Positions 1-9,476 of a DNA stretch of 64,000 nt are shown piece after piece. Made by a program: the position numbers and the translations under genes. The stretch comes from Acerihabitans arboris (GTDB lineage: Bacteria; Pseudomonadota; Gammaproteobacteria; Enterobacterales; Enterobacteriaceae). Location of the stretch: positions 102,011 through 166,010 of the forward strand of contig NZ_WUBS01000016.1 in NCBI RefSeq assembly GCF_010131535.1, in the 5' to 3' direction. Each line of letters opens with the position of its first letter. Position 1 is the stretch's first letter. The notes beneath the pieces were generated by a model. The model saw only the letters and a program-made list of their open reading frames with translations. It made no database searches and had not been told where the DNA came from.

Positions 1-1
1 C

Positions 2-796
2 GTGGCCTCGGTCGCCCTGTTTACCGGGATCTGGGAGGCCATGTGGGCTTTCGGAGGATTAAATCCGCTGTTATTGCCGCCGCCGCATATCTTCCTGGCG
101 AATTTTGCCCGGCAGGCACAATATTTTATCCCAACCGATGTCATCGGCCAGATCACCGACGACACCGCCTTATTGTCGTTGGGAAAAACCATTCTCGCCA
201 CGGTGGGCCGCGTGATGGCGGGGCTGGCCCTCGGTTTTATCCTGAGCCTGTCGTGCGGCCTGGCGATTTGTTATTTCCGCCTGTTCGGCAAGCTGGTATT
301 GCCGACGATTACCCTGCTGGCGCCTATCTCGCCCATCGCCTGGCTGCCGGTCGCCATCTTTATCTTTGGCATCGGCAATCCGCCGGCGATTTTTATGGTG
401 TTTATTTCGCTGTTTTTTGTCATGACCGTGTCCACTATCAGCCAGATTGAGGGCGTCGGCAAAACGCATCTCAACGTGGCGGCGGTGATGGGGGCGACCC
501 GGGCACAAACCTTTCGTTACGTCATCATTCCCGCCATCCTGCCTTCGTTATTTTTCGTGCTGCGCATGAATCTGTTCGGCGCCTGGATGATTGTGCTGGT
601 GGCGGAGGCGACGGGGGTCGGCAGCGGACTGGGGCAAATCGTGATGCAGGCGCGCAACACGTTTAATTCCAGCCTGTCGTTCTTCACCATGACCATCATC
701 GGCATCACCGGATTTGTTTTCGATCTGTTATTGCGCAACGTACAGAAAAAACTTCTTTACTGGGTACCTGAAAACCATGCTGGAGGAAGCAAATGA
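2..796 (+). CDS. ABC transporter permease, nitrate/taurine type (5' end probably cut by window)
   Basis: Inner-membrane permease of the SsuC/TauC/ThiX type (BPD_transp_1). About 264 codons are visible. The open frame begins at a GTG on the window edge, and no ribosome site can be seen, so the true start is probably upstream. Several hydrophobic segments are present. The EAA loop that docks the ATPase lies around residues 164-185 (MGATRAQTFRYV then IPAILPS). The stop overlaps the start of the ATPase gene in an ATGA motif, so the two are co-translated. The substrate is not readable from the permease. The downstream amidase and deaminase-like genes suggest an organic nitrogen compound. No binding protein is in the window; it may lie just outside on the left. 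Confidence 0.85.
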   Translation: MASVALFTGIWEAMWAFGGLNPLLLPPPHIFLANFARQAQYFIPTDVIGQITDDTALLSLGKTILATVGRVMAGLALGFILSLSCGLAICYFRLFGKLVLPTITLLAPISPIAWLPVAIFIFGIGNPPAIFMVFISLFFVMTVSTISQIEGVGKTHLNVAAVMGATRAQTFRYVIIPAILPSLFFVLRMNLFGAWMIVLVAEATGVGSGLGQIVMQARNTFNSSLSFFTMTIIGITGFVFDLLLRNVQKKLLYWVPENHAGGSK

Positions 797-1599
797 CGCA
801 GAACATCGGCTCCCAACCCCCGCTGATCGATTGCAGCAACGTGGGTAAAGTCTGGATTGACGCGCGCGGCGCCTCTTTCGCCGCGCTGGAGAACGTCAAT
901 TTGCAGGTGGCACGGGGTGAGTTTGTCGTGCTTCTCGGCCCCAGCGGCTGCGGTAAAAGTACCTTGCTGTATATGATTGCCGGGCTGGAACCGGTCAGCA
1001 CAGGAACGATTCGCTGCGGGGGCGCCGCAGTGGCCCGGCCGGGCACCGATCGCGGGTTTGTGTTTCAGGAAGCGTCGCTCTATCCCTGGCTTACGGTGGC
1101 GGAGAATGTCGCCTTCGGCCTGAAGATGCAGGGCATGTCTAAAGAGCAAAGGTTAAAACGGGCGCAGGCCATCCTGCAAAACGTCGGGCTGGCCGATGCC
1201 GCGGATAAACGGCCGGATCAACTCTCAGGCGGCATGCGCCAGCGGGTGGCGATGGCCAGGGCGCTGGCGCTGAATCCCGAAGCGCTGTTGCTGGATGAAC
1301 CCTTTGCGGCCCTGGATGTCCAGACGCGGGCGAAAATGCAGGACTTTCTCATCCGCATCTGGCGGCAAACCGGCGTATCGATGATTTTTGTCACCCACCA
1401 TATTGATGAAGCCGTGGCGCTGGCGGATCGGGTGGTGGTATTTACCGCGCGTCCGGGCGGCATTAAAGAAATCATCCCTATCGACCTCCCCCGGCCGCGC
1501 GATCCCAAAAGCCCCGCGTTCCATCAGCTCAGCGATCATCTTATCGATCTCCTGCGTGATGAAGTAGATCGCGCATTTGCAGAACAGGAGGTGGGCTGA
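793..1599 (+). CDS. ABC transporter ATP-binding protein, nitrate/sulfonate/taurine type
   Basis: Energises the permease encoded just upstream. Of 268 residues, Walker A is GPSGCGKST at 49-57, the Q-loop is near 92, the signature LSGGM is at 144-148, Walker B LLLDEP is at 165-170, and the switch His is in VTHH near 200. All catalytic motifs are intact. The family is the TauB/SsuB/ThiZ group, which handles sulfonates, nitrate, cyanate or pyrimidines. The start overlaps the permease stop by 4 nt and has a GGAGGAAG ribosome site. The stop overlaps the next ATG in TGATG. The substrate is unknown; the operon partners point to a nitrogen compound. Confidence 0.9.
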   Translation: MTQNIGSQPPLIDCSNVGKVWIDARGASFAALENVNLQVARGEFVVLLGPSGCGKSTLLYMIAGLEPVSTGTIRCGGAAVARPGTDRGFVFQEASLYPWLTVAENVAFGLKMQGMSKEQRLKRAQAILQNVGLADAADKRPDQLSGGMRQRVAMARALALNPEALLLDEPFAALDVQTRAKMQDFLIRIWRQTGVSMIFVTHHIDEAVALADRVVVFTARPGGIKEIIPIDLPRPRDPKSPAFHQLSDHLIDLLRDEVDRAFAEQEVG

Positions 1600-2480
1600 T
1601 GAGATCGCCCAGCCTGCCTGTTGCCGCGTTGCAAATGCCGCCGGGCAGCCTGGACCTGGCGCGTAATCGCCAGATGTTGACGGCCGCCGTTTCCCGCGCC
1701 GCCGACGCCGGCGCACGCCTGGTGGCGCTGCCGGAATTGGCGCTGACACCCTATTTTTGCGCGGCGCCGGCGGAAAGATACCGCCACTGGGCCGAATCCG
1801 TCCAGGGTGAGAGCGCCGGCTGGTGCGCGGCGCTGGCCCAACGGCTGGAATGCGCTATTTTACTGCCGCTTTATGAGCACGATAGCCAACGCGGGCGTTA
1901 TTACAACGCGGTCATCGGCTTTGATCGGCGCGGACAGATGTTGGGCGACGGCGCCCTGGCGCGAAAATTACATTTGCCGGTAAATGACTATCCCGCGCCC
2001 GGCTTTGACGAAGCCGCGCATTTTACACCGGGCGACGGGCTGCAAACGTTTGATATTGAAGGTTGGCGCTGTGCGGTTTTGATCTGCTATGACCGCCGCT
2101 TTCCCGAATGCTGGCGCGCGCTGCGCCAGGCGGGGGTCGAGCTGGTCATTGTTCCCGTCGCCGGCAGCGGCGGCGATGACACGGCCTTCTTCCTCGGCGA
2201 ATTGCGTACGCATGCCAAGGAGAACGGCCTGATGGTGGTTTGCGCCAACAAAGTGGGCCAGGAATGGCTGGATGGCATGGCAACGGATAATTACGGCGAG
2301 TCCTGCGTCATCGACGCCGACGGCGCGATGCTGGCGCACCGCCCTCGCCACCAGGGAGCGGGGGAAGTGAAGGCGACGCTGCATTACCAGCGGTTCAGTC
2401 GGATCCGTCGGCAAATGCGCTATTTCAACGATCGTCGCGGCGATCTGTTTGGACCCGTGCCACACGGCTGGGTGCGATAA
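1599..2480 (+). CDS. Carbon-nitrogen hydrolase (nitrilase superfamily amidase/carbamoylase)
   Basis: 293-residue nitrilase-fold protein that hydrolyses a C-N bond (amide or N-carbamoyl). The catalytic triad is visible: Glu46 in ALPELAL, Lys123 in ARKLHLP and Cys163 in LICYDRRFPE. The CYDxRFPE form resembles N-carbamoylputrescine, beta-ureidopropionate and D-carbamoyl amidases more than true nitrilases, but the exact substrate is unknown. No signal peptide, so cytoplasmic. Translationally coupled to the ATPase gene (TGATG) and followed 23 nt later by an amidohydrolase. I infer an uptake, ring-opening or deamination, and carbamoyl-removal scheme; the order is not proven. Confidence 0.85.
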   Translation: MRSPSLPVAALQMPPGSLDLARNRQMLTAAVSRAADAGARLVALPELALTPYFCAAPAERYRHWAESVQGESAGWCAALAQRLECAILLPLYEHDSQRGRYYNAVIGFDRRGQMLGDGALARKLHLPVNDYPAPGFDEAAHFTPGDGLQTFDIEGWRCAVLICYDRRFPECWRALRQAGVELVIVPVAGSGGDDTAFFLGELRTHAKENGLMVVCANKVGQEWLDGMATDNYGESCVIDADGAMLAHRPRHQGAGEVKATLHYQRFSRIRRQMRYFNDRRGDLFGPVPHGWVR

Positions 2481-2503
2481 TCTCACAGATACAGGATATC
2501 AAT

Positions 2504-4048
2504 ATGTCTGAATCATTGATGTTAGCAGGTACCCTGATCCAGGGGATCGGCGACGATGGTCGCCCGATCGTGGTGGAACAGGGCGCGCTTTACCAAAAGG
2601 ACGGCGTCATCCAGGACATAGGTAAAGCCGATGACCTGATCGCCCAATATCCGCAGGCCCGGCGCTTCGGTTCCATGCAACACGTCCTGATGCCGGGTTT
2701 TGTCAACAGTCATCATCATGTGGGATTAACCCCGCTGCAACTGGGCTCTCCCGATTATGCGCTGGAACTCTGGTTTGCCAGCCGCATGGGCGCGCGCGAA
2801 GTGGATTTGCGGCTTGATACCCTGTATTCCGCTTTTGAGATGATCGCCTCCGGCATCACCACGGTACAGCATATCCACGGCTGGCGGCCCGGGACGCTGG
2901 AAACGATCCATGACGCGGCCGGCGCGGTGCTTGCCGCCTACCGGGAGATTGGCATGCGCGCCTCCTACAGCTTCGCGGTGCGCGAGCAGAATTTGCTGGT
3001 CTATGACGCCGATGAACAGTTTGTTGCCCGGGTGCCGGCTGACATCCAGCCGCAGCTGGCCGCTCACCTGAAAAAGCAGCGGCTGCCGCTGGACGATCAC
3101 CTCAAGCTGTTCCGTATGCTGGCGGCGGATAACCAGGGCCAGTCGCTGACGCGCATTCAGCTGGCGCCCGCGAACCTGCACTGGTGCGGCGATGAGGCAT
3201 TACAGGCGATCAAAGCGGAAGCGGATAACGCCGGCGTGCCGATGCATATGCATCTGGTCGAAACCGCTTACCAGCGTGAGTACGCCCGCAGGCGCACCGG
3301 CGGAACGGCCTTGGCGCATTTACATAAGCTGGGTTTGCTGGGGCCGTCGCTGACCCTCGGACATGGCGTCTGGCTGAATGAGGCCGATATTGAACTGGCG
3401 GCGGCAACAGGGACCTGCGTGTGCCATAACTGCAGTTCTAATCTGCGCCTGCGCAGCGGCGTCGCACCGCTGAACGCCTTTCGCCGGCACGGCCTGGTGG
3501 TGGGGCTTGGGCTGGATGAAGCGGGCATCAACGAAGATCGCGATATGCTGCAGGAGATGCGCCTGGCGTTGCGGGTGCATCGCGTGCCCGGCATGGATGA
3601 CGATGAAGTGCCGTCCTGCGCTGAAATCGTGCGCATGGCCACCGAAGGCGGCGCCAGGACTACTCCGTTCGCCGGGCAGATCGGCCGGCTGGAACCGGGG
3701 AAACTGGCGGATGCGGTGCTGTTCGACTGGCAAAGCATCACCTGGCCCTATCAGGATGAGGATATTCCCCTGCTGGATGTGCTGGTCCAGCGGGCGCGCG
3801 CCAGGGATATCGAGAGCGTATTTATCCAGGGCGAGGAGGTCTGCCATCGGGGGCAGTTTACGCGGGTTAATCGCACGGACGTGCTGAATGACATCGCGCA
3901 AAAGCTGGCCGCGCCCCGCACCGCCGACGAGCAGGCCCGCCGCGAGCTGGGCAAGGCGGTATTCCCGCATGTAAAGGATTTTTACCGCGATTACCTGGCG
4001 GCGGAAACGCCGCGCGAGCCGTTCTACGCGCCGTCGTCCCGCCGTTAA
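2504..4048 (+). CDS. Amidohydrolase, ATZ/TRZ (chlorohydrolase/deaminase) family
   Basis: 514-residue metal-dependent hydrolase of the cytosine deaminase/atrazine chlorohydrolase/8-oxoguanine deaminase group. Metal ligands are readable: His70 and His72 after PGFVN, the HMHLVE segment with His248 and His250, His287 in GHGVW, and Asp338 in GLGLDEAG. The C-terminal LEPGKLADAVLFD motif is the usual return of the beta-sandwich. Such enzymes remove an amino or other leaving group from N-heterocycles. A good start is seen (AGGATATCAATATG). It is the last gene of a cluster with an ABC importer and a nitrilase-fold amidase. The substrate cannot be told from sequence. Confidence 0.85.
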   Translation: MSESLMLAGTLIQGIGDDGRPIVVEQGALYQKDGVIQDIGKADDLIAQYPQARRFGSMQHVLMPGFVNSHHHVGLTPLQLGSPDYALELWFASRMGAREVDLRLDTLYSAFEMIASGITTVQHIHGWRPGTLETIHDAAGAVLAAYREIGMRASYSFAVREQNLLVYDADEQFVARVPADIQPQLAAHLKKQRLPLDDHLKLFRMLAADNQGQSLTRIQLAPANLHWCGDEALQAIKAEADNAGVPMHMHLVETAYQREYARRRTGGTALAHLHKLGLLGPSLTLGHGVWLNEADIELAAATGTCVCHNCSSNLRLRSGVAPLNAFRRHGLVVGLGLDEAGINEDRDMLQEMRLALRVHRVPGMDDDEVPSCAEIVRMATEGGARTTPFAGQIGRLEPGKLADAVLFDWQSITWPYQDEDIPLLDVLVQRARARDIESVFIQGEEVCHRGQFTRVNRTDVLNDIAQKLAAPRTADEQARRELGKAVFPHVKDFYRDYLAAETPREPFYAPSSRR

Positions 4049-4105
4049 CGGGGTAAGTGCCGCCCCCAGGCAGGGCGGGGGTTCTAAGGCTCAGTCAGGT
4101 TCGAA

Positions 4106-4126
4106 ATAGGCGATCCGTCAGCCTAT
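4106..4126 (-). terminator. Weak hairpin downstream of ssb
   Basis: ATAGGC at 4106-4111 pairs with GCCTAT at 4121-4126 across a 9-nt loop. Read on the minus strand it is followed by only three T, so it is a weak terminator candidate for ssb. A GC-rich inverted repeat just after the amidohydrolase stop (about 4061-4078) may serve the opposite strand. Confidence 0.35.
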
Positions 4127-4177
4127 GACTATCACAAAAGACACAATAACCATTTGTTTCATATAACAAAATCGCAA

Positions 4178-4747
4178 TCAGAACGGAATGTCATCGTCAA
4201 AATCCATCGGCGGCTCATTGCCGCCGGCGGGCGCATTGTTCTGCGCCGCGGGACGACCGGCCGCGGGCGCTGCCGGCGCCGCGCCGCCCGGGTTGCCGCT
4301 GAACTGGGCATTGTTGCCCTGCGGCTGCTGAGGCTGGCCCCAGCCGCCCTGCTGGCCGCCACCGGCGCCAGCGCCGGCACCCGCAGCGCCGCCGCCCTGG
4401 CGACCGCCCAGCATCTGCATGGTGCCGCCGACGTTTACCACGACTTCAGTGGTGTAACGTTCCTGGCCGCCCTGATCGGTCCATTTACGGGTCTGCAACG
4501 CGCCTTCGATATACACCTGCGAGCCTTTTTTCAGATACTCGCCGGCCACTTCCGCCAGCTTGCCGAACAGCACCACGCGGTGCCATTCCGTTTTCTCTTT
4601 GGTCTCGCCGGTCTGCTTGTCGCGCCAGCTCTCGGAGGTGGCCAGGGTCATATTGGCCACCGCGCCACCGTTCGGCATGTAGCGGACTTCCGGATCCTGG
4701 CCCAGATTTCCGACTAGAATCACTTTATTAACGCCTCTGCTGGCCAT
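4178..4747 (-). CDS. ssb: Single-stranded DNA-binding protein
   Basis: 189-residue SSB, about the usual enterobacterial size. The OB fold occupies roughly residues 1-112 and starts [21 protein letters not shown] Gly/Gln/Ala/Pro-rich linker follows (about 113-178), then the acidic tip MDFDDDIPF that binds exonuclease I, RecQ, PriA and other partners. The frame is open further upstream, but the start at 4747 fits the family and has an AGGAGA ribosome site. Divergent from uvrA with a 260-bp shared region, as in E. coli. It coats single-stranded DNA in replication, repair and recombination as a homotetramer. Confidence 0.97.
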   Translation of the reverse strand: MASRGVNKVILVGNLGQDPEVRYMPNGGAVANMTLATSESWRDKQTGETKEKTEWHRVVLFGKLAEVAGEYLKKGSQVYIEGALQTRKWTDQGGQERYTTEVVVNVGGTMQMLGGRQGGGAAGAGAGAGGGQQGGWGQPQQPQGNNAQFSGNPGGAAPAAPAAGRPAAQNNAPAGGNEPPMDFDDDIPF

Positions 4748-4895
4748 GTCGACTCTCCTGATAAGATGTTTTACTTTTGTGTTTACGTAAGTGTAATCGG
4801 TAAAGTTTACCACGCAAATGCCCAAAGGACACGGGTGAAAATCAATGCGGCGGCGATCGCAGCGCGCCGAATGCAGAGTTTAACGTTACAATCAA

Positions 4896-4915
4896 TACTG
4901 GATATTCGTTCAGCT
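4896..4915 (+). promoter_or_regulatory. LexA (SOS) box between ssb and uvrA
   Basis: TACTGGATATTCGTTCAGCT carries CTG-N10-CAG (CTG 4898-4900, CAG 4911-4913). It lies 92 bp upstream of the uvrA start in the same place as the E. coli uvrA/ssb SOS box, so DNA damage induction of uvrA is expected. Confidence 0.88.
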
Positions 4916-5007
4916 TTTTTTGTGTCATAATTGTCCGTTTCGCGCCGGGTGTGCCGTTGCAGGCATCCCCGGCGGTAAATATTCATCCGGTGTCGGGATT
5001 AAGTTGA

Positions 5008-7863
5008 ATGGATAAGATCGAAGTTCGGGGTGCTCGTACCCACAATCTGAAAAACATTAGTCTGATTATTCCCCGCGACAAGCTCATAGTCATTACCGGC
5101 CTGTCCGGCTCCGGCAAGTCCTCGCTGGCGTTCGATACCCTGTATGCCGAAGGGCAGCGCCGCTACGTCGAATCGCTGTCCGCTTATGCCCGCCAGTTCC
5201 TGTCGTTGATGGAAAAACCGGATGTCGACCATATCGAGGGCCTGTCTCCCGCCATTTCCATCGAGCAGAAGTCCACCTCGCATAACCCGCGCTCGACCGT
5301 CGGCACCATTACCGAGATCCACGACTACCTGCGCCTGCTGTTCGCCCGCGTCGGCGAGCCGCGCTGTCCCGATCACGACGTGCCGCTGGCGGCGCAGACC
5401 GTCAGCCAGATGGTGGACAACGTGCTGTCGCAGCCGGAAGGCAAACGCCTGATGCTGCTGGCGCCGATCGTCAAAGACCGCAAAGGCGAGCACAGCAAGA
5501 CCCTGGAAGGCCTGGCCACCCAAGGTTATATCCGCGCCCGTATCGACGGCGAAGTGTGCGATCTCTCCGACCCGCCCAAGCTGGAGCTGCAAAAGAAGCA
5601 CACCATCGAAGTGGTGGTCGACCGCTTTAAGGTGCGCGAAGATCTGGCCCAGCGGCTGGCGGAATCGTTTGAAACCGCCCTCGGCCTGTCCGGCGGCACC
5701 GCAGTGGTGGCCGAGATGGACGACGGCAAGGCCGAAGAGATGCTGTTCTCGGCCAACTTCGCCTGTCCCATCTGCGGCTATAGCATGCCGGAGCTGGAGC
5801 CCCGGCTGTTTTCATTCAATAACCCGGCGGGCGCCTGCCCTACCTGCGACGGCCTGGGCGTGCAGCAGTACTTCGATCCGGAACGGGTATTGCAGAACGA
5901 GGAAATCTCGCTGGCGGGCGGCGCCATTCGCGGCTGGGATCGGCGTAACTTCTACTATTTCCAAATGCTGCGCTCACTGGCGGACCACTATAAGTTCGAC
6001 GTGGAAGCGCCGTTTAACGCGCTCGACGCCGCGGTCCAGCAAAAAATCCTGTTCGGCTCCGGCAAGGAAACCATTGAGTTCAGGTATATCAACGATCGCG
6101 GCGACAGCTCCGTCAGGCGCCACCCCTTCGAGGGCGTACTGCCGAATATGGAACGCCGCTATAAAGAGACCGAATCCTCGGCGGTGCGCGAAGAGCTGGC
6201 GAAATATATCAGCAATCGTCCCTGCGCCAGCTGCGGCGGCACCCGCCTTAGGCGCGAGGCGCGCCATGTGTTTGTGGAAAACACCACGCTGCCGACCATT
6301 TCCGATATGGGCATCGGCAACGCGCTGGGTTTCTTTGATGAGATGAAACTTAGCGGCCAGCGCGCCCAAATCGCGGAAAAAATCCTGAAGGAGATCCGCG
6401 ACCGGCTGAAGTTCCTGGTGAACGTCGGCCTGAACTACCTCTCGTTGTCCCGCTCGGCGGAAACCCTGTCCGGCGGCGAGGCGCAGCGCATCCGCCTGGC
6501 CAGCCAGATCGGCGCCGGCCTGGTGGGCGTGATGTACGTGCTGGACGAACCCTCCATCGGGCTGCACCAGCGTGATAACGAGCGCCTGCTGGAAACGCTT
6601 ATCCATTTGCGCAACCTCGGCAATACGGTGATTGTGGTCGAGCATGATGAAGACGCCATCCGGTCGGCGGATCATATTATCGATATCGGCCCGGGCGCGG
6701 GGGTGCACGGCGGCGAAATCGTCGCCGAAGGCACCGCCGAGCAGATCATGGCTAATCCGGCCTCGCTGACCGGCCAATTCCTGAGCGGCAAGCGCGAAAT
6801 CGCCATTCCCGAGCACCGGATACCGGCCGATCCCACCAAGGTGCTGAAGCTTATCGGCGCCCGCGGCAATAACCTCAAAGACGTGACGCTGACCCTGCCG
6901 GTGGGCCTGTTTACCTGTATCACCGGCGTATCGGGCTCCGGCAAATCGACGCTGATTAACGACACGCTGTTTCCGGTGGCGCAGCGCCAGCTGAACGGCG
7001 CCACCACCACCGAAGTCGCGCCTTACCGCGATATCCAGGGCCTGGAGCATTTCGATAAGGTGATTGATATCGACCAAAGCCCCATCGGGCGGACGCCGCG
7101 TTCCAACCCCGCCACCTACACCGGCGTGTTTACGCCGGTGCGGGAACTGTTTGCCGGGGTGCCGGAGTCCCGTACCCGCGGTTATACGCCGGGACGTTTT
7201 AGTTTCAACGTGCGCGGCGGACGTTGCGAAGCCTGTCAGGGCGACGGGGTAATCAAGGTGGAAATGCACTTCCTGCCGGATATCTACGTGCCGTGCGATC
7301 AGTGCAAAGGCCAGCGTTACAATCGCGAAACCCTGGAAGTGAAATATAAAGGTAAAAATATCCACGAAGTGCTGGATATGACCATCGAGGATGCACGCGA
7401 GTTCTTTGACGCGGTGCCCGCGCTGGCGCGCAAGCTGCAAACCCTGATCGACGTGGGCCTGTCCTATATACGGCTGGGACAGTCGGCCACCACCCTGTCC
7501 GGCGGCGAGGCGCAGCGCGTCAAGCTGGCCCGCGAGCTGTCGAAACGCGGCACCGGCCAGACGCTGTATATCCTTGATGAACCGACCACCGGCCTGCATT
7601 TTGCAGATATCGAACAGCTGCTGGCGGTATTGCATCAGCTGCGCGATCAGGGCAATACCATCGTGGTGATTGAGCATAACCTGGACGTGATTAAAACCGC
7701 GGACTGGATTGTCGATCTGGGCCCTGAAGGGGGCAACGGCGGCGGGGAGATCCTGATTTCAGGCACGCCGGAGACGGTGGCGGCCTGCGAAACCTCGCAT
7801 ACCGCGCGGTTCCTCAAGCCGATCCTGGCGCGCAAACATCACCCGGTGGCCACCGCCGGCTGA
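5008..7863 (+). CDS. uvrA: Excinuclease ABC subunit A
   Basis: 951-residue damage-recognition ATPase of nucleotide excision repair, near the 940 of E. coli, with a few extra C-terminal residues. The first Walker A is GLSGSGKS at 31-38. The first zinc module has CPIC/CPTC and CASC pairs. Two signatures, [12 protein letters not shown] and [12 protein letters not shown], are each followed by a Walker B ([10 protein letters not shown] and [10 protein letters not shown]). The second Walker A is GVSGSGKST, and the second zinc module starts RCEACQGDG. UvrA dimers load UvrB on lesions. The SOS box upstream indicates LexA control. Confidence 0.98.
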   Translation: MDKIEVRGARTHNLKNISLIIPRDKLIVITGLSGSGKSSLAFDTLYAEGQRRYVESLSAYARQFLSLMEKPDVDHIEGLSPAISIEQKSTSHNPRSTVGTITEIHDYLRLLFARVGEPRCPDHDVPLAAQTVSQMVDNVLSQPEGKRLMLLAPIVKDRKGEHSKTLEGLATQGYIRARIDGEVCDLSDPPKLELQKKHTIEVVVDRFKVREDLAQRLAESFETALGLSGGTAVVAEMDDGKAEEMLFSANFACPICGYSMPELEPRLFSFNNPAGACPTCDGLGVQQYFDPERVLQNEEISLAGGAIRGWDRRNFYYFQMLRSLADHYKFDVEAPFNALDAAVQQKILFGSGKETIEFRYINDRGDSSVRRHPFEGVLPNMERRYKETESSAVREELAKYISNRPCASCGGTRLRREARHVFVENTTLPTISDMGIGNALGFFDEMKLSGQRAQIAEKILKEIRDRLKFLVNVGLNYLSLSRSAETLSGGEAQRIRLASQIGAGLVGVMYVLDEPSIGLHQRDNERLLETLIHLRNLGNTVIVVEHDEDAIRSADHIIDIGPGAGVHGGEIVAEGTAEQIMANPASLTGQFLSGKREIAIPEHRIPADPTKVLKLIGARGNNLKDVTLTLPVGLFTCITGVSGSGKSTLINDTLFPVAQRQLNGATTTEVAPYRDIQGLEHFDKVIDIDQSPIGRTPRSNPATYTGVFTPVRELFAGVPESRTRGYTPGRFSFNVRGGRCEACQGDGVIKVEMHFLPDIYVPCDQCKGQRYNRETLEVKYKGKNIHEVLDMTIEDAREFFDAVPALARKLQTLIDVGLSYIRLGQSATTLSGGEAQRVKLARELSKRGTGQTLYILDEPTTGLHFADIEQLLAVLHQLRDQGNTIVVIEHNLDVIKTADWIVDLGPEGGNGGGEILISGTPETVAACETSHTARFLKPILARKHHPVATAG

Positions 7864-7932
7864 TGGCTTATCCGGGCAGCCTGCTGGCAAACCAGCACAT
7901 CATGCCCTTGAGCGCGGATTTTCCTTTTAACC

Positions 7933-7956
7933 TACGCCGGGGGCTTGCCCGGCGTA
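7933..7956. terminator. Hairpin between convergent uvrA and tenA-like gene
   Basis: TACGCCGGG at 7933-7941 pairs perfectly with CCCGGCGTA at 7948-7956, with a 6-nt loop. AATTTATT follows on the plus strand. It sits 70 bp after uvrA and 3 bp after the tenA-like stop, so it may end transcription from both sides. The T tracts are short. Confidence 0.6.
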
Positions 7957-7959
7957 AAT

Positions 7960-8604
7960 TTATTCCGTATAAGCCGCGCCGTGAAAATCAATTTCCCATT
8001 CCAGCACCCGCCGGTAAAGGACCGAAAGACGCCGGCGCTCGTCGTCCGCCATGGCCGCGGCGCAGGCATCCAGCTCTTCTTTTAACCAGCGCGCCTGGGC
8101 AAAAAATTCCTCGGCGGCATGCATATCCACCCAGTGGCGCAAATCGCCGTCCGCCTGCGCGGACTCGCTTACGCGCCGGCACCAGGTGTAATACATCCAC
8201 TCGGCGCCAAACATCAGCGTAATGATATCGGCGTAGCCGCCCTGCTGCGCCGCCGCCAGCATCCCGTCGCGAAAACGGCCGACCGCCGGCAAATCGCGCC
8301 GATAGTCGTTAACATCGATTTTGCGCCGCGCCAGCACTTCCTCGAAATACCCCATCTGTTCATCCACCAGCGCATTGAGTACCCCCACCAGCCAGCGCTG
8401 CTGGCGGATGCCCGGCGCCTTGCTGACCGCCAGGGCGAAGATGCCGATGGCGGTAGCGACAAAATCGCCTTCAAATACCAGGTACTGGTTAAATACCCGG
8501 TCCGGCAGCTTGTCCTGTTCGATATCGGTGACAAAACGGTGCTGCTGCATGGCCCGCCAGGTGGCTTGATGTTCGGCCAGTAGCTGTTCGGTAAAACTGG
8601 CCAT
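7960..8604 (-). CDS. TenA/thiaminase-II family protein (TenA_E-like)
   Basis: 214-residue all-helical protein of the TenA fold; family members hydrolyse amino-pyrimidines or thiamin breakdown products. I see the YLVFEGDF segment (39-49), where TenA has its active-site acid, and the C-terminal LEWEIDF helix that carries the conserved Glu. The loop that holds the nucleophile Cys in classical TenA_C reads MFGAEWMYY here, with Ala/Glu (Glu135) and no Cys. This points to the TenA_E subgroup. The ATG at 8604 is chosen because GGAGG lies 7 nt upstream; a GTG at 8610 is the alternative. It starts 2 nt after the BtpA-like gene, in one operon. The substrate is unknown. Confidence 0.8.
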   Translation of the reverse strand: MASFTEQLLAEHQATWRAMQQHRFVTDIEQDKLPDRVFNQYLVFEGDFVATAIGIFALAVSKAPGIRQQRWLVGVLNALVDEQMGYFEEVLARRKIDVNDYRRDLPAVGRFRDGMLAAAQQGGYADIITLMFGAEWMYYTWCRRVSESAQADGDLRHWVDMHAAEEFFAQARWLKEELDACAAAMADDERRRLSVLYRRVLEWEIDFHGAAYTE

Positions 8605-8606
8605 GA

Positions 8607-9449
8607 TCACGCCTCCAGCGCGGCCCGCGCCGCGGCCATAAAGTGCTTAACCCGCGCCGGTTCCACTTCGTTCCACCACACGCCGCCCACTTTCAGGGTG
8701 CTGGCCACGATCACGCCCTGGGTGCGCAGCAGGATCTGCCCGACGTTATCGGGAGTGACGCCCGAACCGACCAGCAGCGGCAATGCCGTGGCCGAGCGGA
8801 TTTCATCAATTTCCTCCAGGGTCGCGCTGTCGCCGGTGCGCTGGCCGGTGGCGATCACCGCGTCGGCCTGGAAAAAATCCACGTCGCGGGTCAGTTCCTG
8901 GATGGAACGATCGGCGACGATGGCATGGCTGCCGTGTTTAACATGGCTGTCGGCAAACACCCGGATATGCTCGGCGCGCAGCAGGCTACGATAACGCAAC
9001 GCCTTGGCCGCCGCCCCCTCGATAAAACCCTCGTTGGCGATATAGGCATTCGCCCACTGATTGACCCGGATAAAATCCGCGCCGCCCGCCAGCGCCGTCG
9101 CCAATGCCGGCAGCGCCGCATTAGCCAATACGTTAATGCCGAGCGGCATGCCGAATTCCATTTTGATACGGTCGGTAATTACCGACATCAGCGCCGCCGT
9201 TTCCGGGCCGATATCCTCGGGTTTGGAAAAAGGAATATCGCCATGGTTTTCGACAATTAATCCATGCACACCGCCTTCGATATAACTTTTGGCGTCATAA
9301 AGCGCGCGATCGATTATTTTATCGAATGACTGGCCTTTATATTGTGGCGAGCCGGGAAACGCCTCGCAATGTACTACCCCAATAACTGCTTTTTTCCTTG
9401 AAAATATATCTTGTATTGCGCTGGGTTTTTCTGCTGATATAGATGCCAT
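8607..9449 (-). CDS. BtpA/SgcQ family TIM-barrel protein
   Basis: 280-residue protein of the BtpA family, which includes E. coli SgcQ. Visible hallmarks are IGVVHCEAFPGSP near residue 24, GVHGLIVENHGDIPF, ADFIRVNQW, and the phosphate-loop-like LLVGSGVTPDN plus VIVASTLKVGG near the C-terminus. The family is a predicted TIM barrel of unknown reaction, often found beside PfkB kinases and sugar or nucleoside transporters, as here. No signal peptide. It shares a 27-bp divergent start region with the PfkB kinase, so its promoter must overlap that gene's start. Confidence 0.85.
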   Translation of the reverse strand: MASISAEKPSAIQDIFSRKKAVIGVVHCEAFPGSPQYKGQSFDKIIDRALYDAKSYIEGGVHGLIVENHGDIPFSKPEDIGPETAALMSVITDRIKMEFGMPLGINVLANAALPALATALAGGADFIRVNQWANAYIANEGFIEGAAAKALRYRSLLRAEHIRVFADSHVKHGSHAIVADRSIQELTRDVDFFQADAVIATGQRTGDSATLEEIDEIRSATALPLLVGSGVTPDNVGQILLRTQGVIVASTLKVGGVWWNEVEPARVKHFMAAARAALEA

Positions 9450-9476
9450 TGTGTTTCACCTTCTAAGGAATAAGTT

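Noticed and set aside
4154..4717. 187-codon plus-strand frame over ssb
   Set aside because: Complement of the ssb gene; its low-complexity Ala/Arg content reflects the Gly/Gln linker of SSB.
5974..7677. 567-codon open frame antisense to uvrA
   Set aside because: It lies wholly inside uvrA in the opposite strand. It is a by-product of GC-rich codon use, lacks a ribosome site and has no recognisable domain.
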